Assembly (NCBI RefSeq): GCF_021155765.1
Contig: NC_060105.1
Coordinates: forward strand, 15,223,001 to 15,287,000
Direction of reading: 5' to 3'
Source of the DNA: Diprion similis
Taxonomy: Eukaryota; Arthropoda; Insecta; Hymenoptera; Diprionidae
Length of the DNA stretch: 64,000 bases
Part shown: positions 11,819-22,533 of the stretch, piece by piece
Layout: every line of letters begins with the position of its first letter
Position numbering within the stretch: position 1 is the first letter of the stretch
The notes under the pieces: model-generated
Database searches by the model: none
What the model saw: the letters and a program-made list of their open reading frames with translations, nothing else
What the model was told of the DNA's origin: nothing
Position numbers and translations under genes: made by a program

Positions 11819-12715
11819 CTTCCATCCTCCTTGCCATTGGATCGTGGGTCCCTGTGGTGGCTGTGGTGGCCCCCCCCCCGCCCCCCTCCCGGGACTAAGG
11901 CATTCTACGCGTCCCCACTCCTCTCTCGTTTAGCATGTATAACGTTTTGAACACTGAAGTAGAGATATTCCGTATGGAGGATAGAAATCAGGAAAACTAT
12001 CGTATATGGGAGAAAAGTTGAAAAAGTGTCCAGCGGAGGCTGTATATAACAGTTCAAAAACGCACCAGAATGGCGCTAGCGTTGTTAAAGGGTGTGGTAT
12101 GAATGTAGCAGTTTTAGACGGATTGAATTATGCCGAGTTTAAAAATTCAAAATTTTGGTGACTAGAGTAATTAGTGACAGTACAGTATACAAACCTCAAC
12201 AATTTACGTAGTCCGAAATAATTTTGTAAATATAACCTATAAAAATTGCTTTTTTCCCTCTTACTTCTTGGTATACTGTCATAAAACTTTTTAAAATATT
12301 AGAATAATAATGGTAAAAATTTGGGTGGTGAAAAGTTGCCCAAGTGGGCGTAAATCAAAAAATTATTCACCTTGGTTGCTGTCTTATTTCCAACCATTAA
12401 TATGTAAAATAATTTCTTATGAAATATTTACTTTAGTAACGGTTTGTTTAGTTTTATAATTTTTTATGATTTATTGAAAAAAAATGTATAATCCAAAAAT
12501 TGATACTTGTGAATTTTTTTTATTATTATTCTGTTTTCGATGAACTTTTGTTCTCTAGTTTTCTCATGTTATTATTATATTTATTGTTTAATATTCACTA
12601 ATTAGGCATTGAAATACGATTATGATTATGATACGCAGAAGTTTGATTATGTATCATTGTTTCCTATTTTGAGCTTATTTTAAAAAATCCGCCATAACGA
12701 AGCAACAGTTTTCTT
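11819..12715. other. Intergenic, no gene seen
   Basis: AT-rich DNA. A C-rich stretch with a CTGTGGTGG duplication at about 11850-11892 directly follows the MITE. No splice-supported coding segment was recognised. Confidence 0.5.
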
Positions 12716-12719
12716 TCCT

Positions 12720-12995
12720 TGTTTATTACTCTATTCTACTCTGCTAACGTTGGCACTTTCTTTAAAATTCACCCTGTAGCTACTGTGGCGCCACCCTAAT
12801 TTTACGCATTTCGATGGACACTTTTCATACACGTACATAGTTCTCCTTACCTCTACCTTCCATAATATGCTGAAACGCTTACTATTGTAGCGGGGGGCTC
12901 GTAGAAAGAGATAGCGCAACAGGGATCTCCGTCTTTTTCTGTACAGCCCAACCAGAATGATGTCCTTGTTGTCGTGTATTGTATACGGGAACATT
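12720..12995 (-). repeat. Dispersed repeat related to 20935-21025
   Basis: Read on the minus strand, CATTCTGGTTGGGCTGTACAG followed by AGATCCCTGTTGCGCTATCT resembles the plus-strand segment near 20945-21010 (CATTCTGGTTAGGACTGTACAG, CCTGTTGAACTATCT). An 87-codon open frame here is probably accidental. The family is unknown. Confidence 0.5.
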
Positions 12996-13350
12996 GAATT
13001 CAGGAATAGAGAAGGTGTAGTTGAACGGATGTTAACGGATATTCTTTATTATAATCATCGAGAACAATGTATTGGCCGGAGGCCATCTTTGTATTTTGTC
13101 CGCCGTTTGTCGCGTTCCTAAAGCTATCAGTCTGTCGCCTACAGAGCGCGCTCTATTGGCATACATGACACCCACTTCTCGGTTAAGATATGAATCAGAT
13201 ATCACATACAAAGGAGTTACAATAATATGCTTGCATACAAAGGTACAAGAGTAAAACTTATTACTAAGAGCTTACAATAATATATGTATACATATAAAGG
13301 TACGAAGGTAGGATGTATACTACTTAACAGTGTAATACAGTCTTATTATC

Positions 13351-15572
13351 TTAAGGTAGCCGTACGAGCTGGTTTAAATTTACGTGTTTTAAAACGCCAG
13401 CTACTGATACTTGGTATCGAGTTGGATCGAGCTGTCGCGTGATAACTCTGTTAAGGGACGGATGTTTAGGAAACTTGATAAGGACTGTATTACCTTCACG
13501 GAAGTGAGCTAAGGTGTTAGGGAGTCCTTTGATAGGGTTAATCTTAGGATTAAGCAGGGTTAACATGGTTCTGGGTTTAAAGGTAAGTAACAATTCGTTG
13601 GGTGATTTACCCGTAACTGTGGTAGGTGTATTGCGGTAATTAAACATGAATAAATGTAGTGTCGATACAAATTTGAAGTTATTTACCTTGCCATGAACGT
13701 TGTCGTAATTTGGCGTGCTGTTAGCAATGCAATCAGAGATCATTTTTTCTAAACCGCGTTTAGCGATTTGTACACCTCTCTCGCCGAGAGAATCAGAAGG
13801 TGGGTGATAAGGAGGGGTGCGATTGATAGTGATGTTATATTGGGTGCAAAATTGAAGGTATTCGTTCGAGTCGAACGGAGGACCGTTATCACTTACAATA
13901 ATCTTAGGTAAGCCCCATAAGGCACAAATCATAAGCAGGGTTTCGTTAACTGAAGCGGCTGTACAAAGTACCATGGGTTGAACATGTAACCATTTATTGA
14001 AGGCATCATAAAAAATAAAAAAGTGACAGTGTTGGTATTGAAAGAAATCGATATGTACGCGTTCCAACGGGTGTGTAGTTGAAGGCCAAGAGACTAAGTC
14101 TGGACTAGATTTGAGGTTGACTTTGGCACACGTTGTACAATTAGCACACATAGTTTCAATCTCAGTGTTGAGACTAGGCCAAAATACCAAGGATCGGGCT
14201 AGGAGTTTGGATCGTACTACACCAGGGTGGCCTTGGTGCAGTAGTTTAAGGACTTCTGCGTGTAATGTAGAAGGTATAATGATTCTAGAGCCGAACATTA
14301 AACATTTCTGGGTGATTGAGTGAGAATCGCGTAGCTTAAAGTAAGGTTGAATGACTGCATTATTTTTGAAAGTGTCACGCATTGGCCATCCTTCATGAGT
14401 GATTCTAAGGACTTGACTCAGAACAGGGTCTTTCAGGGTAGCTTCGGAAATAGTGTCTGCTATAGGGGGAAGGCCAGAAGGAAAGGATATTTTGAACACT
14501 TCGTCTACGGTAATATTGGAAGGTCAACGGGATAGTGCGTCAAGAACGCACAACAGGTTGGCTTTTCTATGCTCAATGCAATACTGATAGGCTTGTAAAA
14601 GCGTTGCCCAATGTTGTAACCTATGGCCGGTATGGATGGGGAGACCTTTGTCTGGATGTAGAATGCGTTGGACACCTATATTATCCGTGGCTAGAGTGAA
14701 ATGTCTGCCCCATAAGAATTTGTAGAATCGGCTAATTGCGAATATTATAGCGAGTGCCTCTCTATCTACTTGAGCGTAGTTCTGTTGGGCGGTAGTGAGG
14801 GTGCATGAAGCATATTGGACTGGTTTTTCTACTCGTTTATCGTTGAGCATAATAACATGGTTCAGGACTGCCTCTACTCCAACTGGACTGGCATCGGTAC
14901 ATACCACTATGGGTAGCGAGGGATCGTAGTGGACCAGTAACTGATTTGACGATAGTAGTTCTTTGCATTGAGTAAATGCTTGATGACATGCATCTGTCCA
15001 TTGGAATGTGGATTGGAGTTCTGTCATTAGTTTTAAGGGTTTCGCTAGTGTACTGAATCTGGGTAAGAAAGCTGCATAGAAATTTATCATGCCGAGAAAT
15101 GACCGTAACGCTTTGACGTTTGACGGTGTTTTGAAGTTAGTTATTGCTGATACTAGTGACGGACTAGGTGAGCGTCCTTCCTTGGTTATTATGAATCCTA
15201 AGTATTCTAGTTTGTCTACAAACCAAGAGCATTTGGGGGGGTGAGGATAAGTCTGACATTGTGACGTTCTAGTCTAGATAAAACTAATAACGTAAGTTGT
15301 ACGCAATCGGGTATAGACGTTCTCTTAATCAGAATATGGTCTATACAGCATAATACATTTGGAATAGCGTTTAGAAATTTGTCCATAACGTTCTGAAAGA
15401 TTGCGGCTGCACTGGCTACACCATAGATTAGTCTTGTTAATTTGAATAATCCTCCGTGTGTATTGACGATGCATAAGGATTGAGAATCGGGATGGAGTGA
15501 TAGTTGCGTATATGCATCGATTAAATCCACGGTGTAATACAGACAGGTGGGTCGACGGCGGCGTTTTCCCAT
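13351..15572 (-). pseudogene. Gypsy RT, RNase H and integrase, broken frames
   Basis: Segment 15572-15216 carries the RT palm (DAYTQLSLHPDSQ, LPYGV-like LIYGVASAAAIFQ). Its active-site box reads CIDHILI where the family has Y/F-x-D-D, so one catalytic Asp is His. A frameshift at a C-run (15235-15242) follows. RNase H-like sequence lies in 15090-14524 (VCTDASPVGVEAVL, ATDNIGVQRI, LDALSR), ended by a TGA at 14524. Integrase lies in 14499-13351 with HQGHPG...CANCTTC, VSDNGPPF and SLGERGVQIAKRGLEKM, so the zinc ligands and the core D and E are recognisable. It is a dead copy. Confidence 0.82.
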
Positions 15573-16174
15573 TTAACGCGCTGTGAATTTTACATGGAGT
15601 ATTCCTAAAATTCTACCAGGCGCCGCTCCGACAGAGGTATTCGAAAAGGTGGCAAATTTGAATTTGTATGTTAATCAGTTCGTATAGTTAACGCATTTAT
15701 CAAAAATTATAAGTTAATTACAATTGAGTTCTTTAAATATATTGCACACATTATTTAAGCTAAAATTTGAAGTATATAATAAATTCCAAAATCATGTTTA
15801 AATGTATCGGTATGCTTTTAAGTAGGGTTTAAGTATTGTATAGTTTCGAAAGCTTTTTTTTCTCTCTACTATGTTTGAAGTGTCTGTTGGTCACTTGCTT
15901 GGCATACTACCTCATTCGCATCGCCACGTAGTAGTGCAATACATATGTGATAATCTCATATTTATGTTCTTCACATGGGAAAGTGCACAATACAGTTGTT
16001 TGACAGACACGCGCTGTTGACAGTTTGGGTTAGGTTAAGGTTAGGTAACACTTAATTCGAGCTCTGATTGGCGTACTTCTGCGGCAGCGCCACCTGGACG
16101 AGGCTTTTAGAAATTCCATATAAAAATCACAGGGCTAGGGGTCTCGTCGACCCACCTGTTTATATTACACCGTG
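15528..16174. mobile_element. P-type MITE inserted in the Gypsy reverse transcriptase
   Basis: The inverted ends start CACGGTGTAATA and continue to ACAGGTGGGTCGACG; about 30 bp match with two mismatches. The flanks are an 8-bp duplication with one mismatch, ATTAAATC (15520-15527) and GTTAAATC (16175-16182). Deleting the element and one copy restores the RT frame through LDLIDAYTQL. Both the 8-bp duplication and the CA...GGTG...GTCG layout resemble the 31-bp Drosophila P-element terminus. It is 647 bp with no coding capacity. hAT is the alternative, as it also makes 8-bp duplications. Confidence 0.75.
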
Positions 16175-17840
16175 GTTAAATCTAAGCTAACGTATACTAT
16201 TCCATTCGTAAGATTAGCAAATACTTCGTCTGGTCTGGGTAGAGGGTATTGGTCTATTTTCAGATTAGGATTTAAGGTTTTCTTAAAATCTACGCAGTAT
16301 CGTATACCTCTATCTTTCTTGCTGACTGCTACGCCTGGTGACGCCCAGTCGGCTTGACGTACAGGAATGGCTTTACCGTCTTTGACCATTTTATCTAGTA
16401 TGGTGTTTACTGGTTCGATTAACCCGAAGGCTAGGCTGTATGGTCTGGAGAAGATAGGAATAGCATTATCTTTTAATATGAGATGTGCTTCAAACCCTTC
16501 GATGCATGAGTCGGCTTTGGAGTCGAAAGCGCGTGGAAATAATGCTTGTAATTGGGACATGGAAGGAATAGTAATGTCGGAATGGACTTGATATATTGCA
16601 GTGTTACCGTTTGCGTTGAACTGGATTCTCCAGTTGGGAATAAGTGTATCTAACCAATTTCTGCCCATAAGTGGTGTAAACTCGGGAGTATCACTACATA
16701 CTACCAATGGAAGTTTGCAATTAACATTCTTGGATTGGACTTGTACTAGAGCTTCGCCAGAGATAGTAATGGGACCTGATCCGAAGCACAGAATAGATGA
16801 TGAAGATTTAAGAATGCATTGTGGAAATAGTTGACTGAAACGGTTGGCAGATATAAGAGTCGCGCCTACTCCTGTGTCTAGTTCCATTTCTACCTTGACA
16901 TGATCAATAGTGACAGAAACGATAAGGGCGGGATTTTGGGAAATGGCTCCTACGTTTTGGATAATACGAATTGGTGTATCTGAATAGGGAGAAATTGATG
17001 CATCTAGTGTAGTGAAATATTTGCTACCTGAGTTAGCGATGGGATTGTTTTCTGACTGGTATGCACGTTGAGTAGATCTCTCAAGTTCAGGAGTCGTGAG
17101 GTATACTGCGTTGAATGAGAGTAGTTGGTTGACGCAGTCGTCTATCGGAGTGGCTTCTTGGTGTTGCTCTTGCTCTGGATCGGATTGAATGGAAACAGCG
17201 TTGGCTCGAGTTCCTGAACGGCATACCTTGGCTGCATGACCTCGTTTCTTGCAGTTATGACACGTCCAGCGAATTGCGGGACATGTTTTGACGTCATGTC
17301 GTTCGCCGCAACGATGACACGAGCCGTATCGTTTTTCTGAAGGATTGAAATTGGGCTGTGTCTGCTTTGGGGTTGATGGTTGTAGTTTAGATGCAGATCG
17401 TTGGTTGGCGCTGGTATTAAAAGTATCTGTTTTCTGACGTTGAGATTGCTGCAACTTACCCACGTGTACCGATTGGGTGAGCGCACGAGCCTGGAGACGT
17501 ACTGCTTCATCTTGTAGAACTAGTTGCTTGGCTTGGTCGTATGTAAGGTTGGGTGTGCTGAGAAGTTTGCGCCGGGTGTCGTCCTGTCGTATGCCCGCGA
17601 CGATCCTGTCCTTTAATGCCTCGTTGAGGAATTGGCCGTAATTGCATTTGGCTGCCAGGTCTTGTAATGCTCCGATGAATTCGGATGCGGATTCGGTTTC
17701 GAATTTCGAAATTTATTCAGTGACGTAGCATTGTCAAAATCGGATAATTCGTTCAACATTTTCTGCGTAGAATTGTACTTGTATCGAAAGAAATTGCACA
17801 TCCTTAACTGTCTCAGTACTTGTTTTAAATCAAAATGCAA
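16165..17840 (-). pseudogene. Gypsy gag C-terminus, protease and RT start
   Basis: From about 17700 the minus strand reads a Gag-like alpha-helical segment (FLNEALKDRIVAGIRQDDTR, QAKQLVLQDEAVRLQARAL). Two zinc knuckles follow, CHRCGERHDVKTC and CHNCKKRGHAAKVC. The retropepsin motif is MELDTGVGATLIS, and GRNWLDTL marks the protease C-terminal part. The RT start includes CVDFKKTLNPNL and QYPLPRPDEVFANL. Coding is cut at LDL by the MITE, which supplies a stop codon. Relation to K02A2.6-like Gypsy polyproteins is my inference from these motifs. Confidence 0.82.
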
Positions 17841-18750
17841 GTTTCAATTCCACGCCCACACCAATAACGATCTAAATATTCAGACAAGCTGTTATACAGT
17901 AATCATAGTACAACTAAATTTAAGACATTGACTGCAATTATTCTTATTTTTGAATTACAGAGTAGTCATACAATAAATGTGGAACAAGATAGAATAGCAA
18001 GTGGTACTGTAACACCAAAATCCTCCCGCAAGTTTGAAAATGAAGGTAGTAAAGCGCCTGCAAAAAAATTTTGCAGTACTGTTGTGCAAACCTGTCTACG
18101 CCTTGGCCGGCAGAGCGATCGAGAAAAAGATTTACAGAAAAAAATTAAAATATCGCAAGATCGGTTGAGACTGTAAGAAAAAAGAATCACCAAGGTTACA
18201 CACATGATTACCTACTTTAAAGAAGCAGGTAGATTTTAGGATAATTTAGGAAATGTATAACCAACGATCTAGAATTTGCAAAATATTTTCAACAGCCTAT
18301 TTTACATGGTTAAATACCAAATTGTCTTTGACTCACAAATCGAATTCTACACTATATCCATTTCTATATTTATCAATTATTGTTTGAAATGTTGATGAAT
18401 TTATTAACTGGACAAATCTTATACAAATCAAAATTGTCAATGAACATTTTTTTTTGCAGGTGTACATGTAGTATACAGACAGGTCATAAACAATTACTAT
18501 TACCCATCAATCTGTATGAACCGCAGTCAATAAATGATATTTATTATAACTAGTTTGTTAGTTGAGTGACAAAAAAAATTATGTTGAAATTTAGGGGTAT
18601 TAAGTTTGATTTACATGTAGGTGCATCAAAACCGGAGGCTGGACTTGACATGTTAAATGCGCATACTATTGCCACATTTTTATAAAATAAATCTGAAATA
18701 TGTATGTTTGACAATTAAATCGACCACGTTACACTCTCTCCCTACTAGTC
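17841..18750. other. Intergenic with a possible orphan exon
   Basis: AT-rich DNA between the Gypsy remnant and the palindrome. The only structured item is the plus-strand frame 17958-18176, which follows an acceptor-like TTACAG and ends KKIKISQDRLRL-stop. It is basic and coiled-coil-like, reminiscent of the linker after a THAP domain, but I cannot assign a family. The rest shows no supported gene. Confidence 0.3.
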
Positions 18751-18751
18751 T

Positions 18752-20762
18752 AAGAGCCCGTGAACCCCCGGCCTTCGTTATTTTATAAAGGCTGAAAGTT
18801 TGTCAGCGGATGCTCCCAACACAGCTAAGAACGATGGACATTATGAAGTTTGGGTTACCGTGGGTTTGGCAGGTAAACGGTACTCAAGGTGTGTAAAATA
18901 CCGGTCTAAATTCATCAAATAATAAAGTGTGATTTTTTGGTATTACCTTCAGAAGATTATTAAAAATCACGTTTTCATTCATTGCCAGACACTTAACATC
19001 GTGGCAACCCCTTGCCAGATACCCTTAATGTTCATGAAATTATAATTCTACTTACGTTATAGTATAAGAGCTGATTTTTATATATAATACTTGGGTAATA
19101 ATTATATGATGTTTCCTCATTAGCCAAACATTTTTGATAGTTCCAACCCCTCGCCAGACAAGCATGTAAGGTAGCTGTAAGAGCGAGCGCGAGCAGTATA
19201 TGTATATATAGGTGGATACGAGTGAGATGGCGAGTTAGGTCTATCGCGATCCCTCACTGCGCAGTTGTTATTTCTAATGCACATGTATTGTTTAGGTCTT
19301 AGTACATGTTTACATCAACTAAAATAATCTTATATGCTATCTTCAAGTATTATTAATTTAATATTCATTATTAATTAACAGCATAAAACATTTCGAATAT
19401 ATACGGACTATAAAGTATATTCAACATTATTAGTGTATGATACGTACATTGTATGTTTACAATTTATTTATGTGATTTTTTAAATGAAAGTGATTTCGTA
19501 TCAAAAAAACAAGCCATGGGTGATACATTAATTTGTGTTATTTGTAACAAATGTAGTGGCAAAATAATATTATTTGACGAGACTGACGAGACATTGAAAA
19601 AATGTGAATTGATTTGAAAATTGCGAAAAAAACATAACCTTAAATATAATAACATCATTCTTCCACGTGTATAAAAAGAGAGTGGTTATCACAGGGAATG
19701 TTACAAATCATTCACAGGACTGATGAAAAAATATTTTACCCCAGAACCTAAAATCACATAAACAAATTGTAAACATATAATGTATGTACTTATCATACAC
19801 TAATCATGTTGAATATACTTTATAGTCCGTATATATTCGAAATATTTTATGCTGTTAATTAATAATGAATAATCAATTAATAATACTTGAAGATAGCATA
19901 TAAGATTATTTTAGCTGATGTAAACATGTACTAAGTACTAAAAAATACATGCGCATTGGAAATAAAAACTGCGCAGTGAGGGATCGCGATAGACCTAACT
20001 CGCCATCTCACTCTTATCCACCCATATATACATATACTGCTCGCGCTCGCTCTTACAGCTACCCTACATGCTTGTCTGGCGAGGGGTTGGAACTATCAAA
20101 AATGTTTGACTAATGAGGAAACATCATATAATTATTACCCAAGTATTATATATGTCGGGGGAAGGCCACGAAATGGCGGAGAGGATGAAGGATTAGCAGG
20201 ATTTGCAGCACGTCGAGGTTTATTCATTGCGAAAGCGTGATGATCCCAACACAACTGGTCAATTCGTTTGCTTAACCGAGACTGCTGATTTCATCCAAGC
20301 GTTAAATAAACAAACAATTTGTTTGTTGCTAAGGTTCTGTAGCAAAGCTGTATTCATAGCATGCTGAATGAATAACGCTTGACGCTCGATACGGCGGATT
20401 CATTCAAAGTTCCTCTTTATTCTTCTCCGACATATATAAAAATTAGCTCTTATACTATAACGTAAATAGAATTATAATTTCATGAACATTAAGGGTGTCT
20501 GGCAAGGGGTTGCCACGATGTTGAGTGTCTGGCAATGAATGACGTGATTTTTAATAATCTCCTGAAGGTAAAACCAAAAAATCACACTTTATTATTTTAT
20601 GAATTTAGACCGGTATTTTACACACCTTTAGTACCGTTTACCTGCCAAAGCCACGGTAACCCAAACTTCATAATGTCCATCGTTCTTACCTGTGTTGGGA
20701 GCATCCGCTGACAAACTTTCAGCTTTTATAAAATAACGAAGGTCTGGGGTTTACGGGCTCTT
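18752..20762. mobile_element. Long palindromic fold-back element, 2.0 kb
   Basis: Left arm 18752-19478 (starting AAGAGCCCGT) is the near-perfect inverse of right arm 19750-20762 once the 280-bp insertion at 20153-20432 is removed. Matching landmarks include GCTCCCAACACAG, CTTGCCAGA, CTCGCCAGACAAGCATG and ATATACGGACTATAAAG. The spacer is about 271 bp with no convincing gene. No transposase and no clear target duplication were seen. Confidence 0.85.
20153..20432. mobile_element. Solo-LTR-like insertion in one arm of the palindrome
   Basis: A 280-bp segment begins TGTCGGGGG and ends CTCCGACA (TG...CA ends, inverted 6-bp termini TGTCGG/CCGACA). It is flanked by TATA at 20149-20152 and 20433-20436. 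The opposite arm lacks it and reads straight through (the inverse of 19066-19100), so the insertion borders are exact. TG...CA ends with a 4-bp duplication fit a solo LTR. A short MITE is the alternative. Confidence 0.7.
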
Positions 20763-21029
20763 GCTCTATAGGCTTTCCCTCTTCCTCTTACCTGGCTATC
20801 GGCGGCATCAGTGCATATGGTATGTGAATGTTGGTATTTAGAGTCATTCATATTTTTGATAAGCTACTAACCACCGATCCTGTACACCTAACACTATCCT
20901 CACGCTTTTCACGTGCACAGGTTATGTGTTTTTTTTACGAGGACAGCATTCTGGTTAGGACTGTACAGAAAAGGACAGAAATATCCTGTTGAACTATCTT
21001 TCTCTGCGAGCGAATATGCTACCCCCACC

Positions 21030-21815
21030 CAAAGAGGATTAGGTAGAGCGGAAGGTCCCATAAGGCGCCCATGTATAATTTCCTAGCCAGTTTTGCAGCG
21101 CCTCTGGTGAGTCGGGGGACGAGTTAGTGACCCCCCACTCTCCAATTTAGCAGTAGCGTTAGATTTAAATGCAATTATTGCAATCTTAGATATTTATACG
21201 AATGAAAAAATACAAACACAAATGTAACGTCGTACTGAATAATCACATTTTATTTCGAAACGTGAGTTCGTTTCAATATCTACACTATTTACACAATTTA
21301 CAGTTTCGGTATTTACAATATTTACAGTATTATTCTTTTTTCTTTATTAGCCTCTATTTATTCCTATTTTTTTTTTTTCGTTCCAAAACTTTTTCAACAC
21401 CAGCAAATGATAGCCATTTTGCACGGCTGTAATGTACACAAAAGAGATTACTGAGACAGTACATACTGCTGTATTGCAAAACAAAGCGCGATCGAGTGAA
21501 CTGGACTAGGTTATGTTATTCGTCGGTGAATACTTACATTTTCGGTTCTCGCGGAATACGAAAATATGTATGACGTGGGTGCATACGCGAGCTTTTTTTG
21601 CAGCCCTGTACCCCACAATCGTGTACCATTTTTGGTAGAGTTAACACGTTTTTACCGGTTTTTATGCAGCACACTGTAATTACCAAAGTTCACACCACAC
21701 GTTAGTCGAATGGACGCGCTTCGCCCAACAACTACGGGTGTTGTGTCCCCTGACTCGCTAGATGACGCTCACGGCGGCGACCACGCGAACCTTCCACTCT
21801 ACCTAATCCTCTTTG
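21030..21815. mobile_element. 0.79 kb MITE with 27-bp inverted ends
   Basis: CAAAGAGGATTAGGTAGAG opens a 27-bp left end (21030-21056), matched with one mismatch by the inverted right end (21789-21815). The left 350 bp (CTCTGGTGAGTCGG, CCAATTTAGC, ATTTAAAT, TTTCGAAACG) are shared in the same order with 26200-26830. A partial related end (GGTTGAGTAGAGTTGAAGGT) follows directly at about 21830. Confidence 0.65.
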
Positions 21816-22428
21816 TCCCCCCAAACAGGGTTGAGTAGAGTTGAAGGTCCTATAAGGCGTCCATGCACTGAACTCCATACTAACCAGAACAGTCACTCGA
21901 TAGCTTGGTATTACGGCTGGCTTGCCAGCGAGAGAGAGGGCCCTAGGTATACGTGTTGTCACTCTCGCACGCCGTACAGTCTTTCAAAAAGCTTATATAC
22001 CTGTTTCGCACGAATACGTAACGAGTAAATTAGTCGGATTAACTTTTTGCTTAGACGGTTCGACGCATGCGCAGTATCTAGTAGAAAGAGACAACACGTG
22101 TACCTTGAGCTGTCTCTCTCTTTGAACCCTCACCACAGCTGTAATCGTTCCAGTTGGTATAAATATGGAGGGCAGAGAAAAGGAGGCTCAATTCGGCGCT
22201 ACACGTGATGCCAAAACTCAAGAAAATAGTAACTCTTCTTTTCGCCGCTACGTGGCGCCCACAACGCCTTTTCTCGATTTATATATGTATATGAAAGAAC
22301 ACAGGGTTACCCCTACTTCGAATTACAAATTCGAGAATTATCTGCACCAGTGCTGCTGTCGACAAGAATTAGAACTATTATTCACCAGAATTTCAGCCAC
22401 AGCTAGCTTTACGTAGGAAGCGCCGAGT
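21816..22428. other. Repeat-derived DNA, no gene recognised
   Basis: It begins with a partial copy of the neighbouring MITE end and continues into DNA without recognisable motifs. The 83-codon frame at 22165-22416 shows no family signature. Confidence 0.35.
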
Positions 22429-22460
22429 CCACGGACTTATGGACGGAGCGCAAGCTAGGC

Positions 22461-22533
22461 TTAAGGGCGAGGGGTATGCGCCTTGGAGAGAGTACATGAG
22501 GTAGCACGTCGGCCATATTGATGAGCTAAGTTT
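22461..22533 (+). repeat. 73-bp direct repeat, left copy, abutting the Mutator-like element
   Basis: Starts TTAAGGGCGAGGGGTATGCG and ends GATGAGCTAAGTTT. Identical base for base to 25350-25422. It ends exactly where the GGGGTTACATGG terminus begins. See the finding on a long target duplication. Confidence 0.9.

Larger units (their letters stand above)
13351..17840 (-). mobile_element. Ty3/Gypsy retrotransposon remnant split by a P-type MITE
   Basis: On the minus strand the order is gag fragment, zinc knuckles, protease, reverse transcriptase, RNase H, integrase, the Ty3/Gypsy order. A 647-bp MITE (15528-16174) interrupts the reverse transcriptase. No LTRs were seen on either side. Gag is cut near 17705 or continues only as degraded sequence. 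There is no env-like frame. Confidence 0.85.

Noticed and set aside
16025..16050. GGGTTAGGTTAAGGTTAGG resembling the insect telomere repeat
   Set aside because: Only two to three degenerate units inside the P-type MITE; not a telomere or interstitial array.
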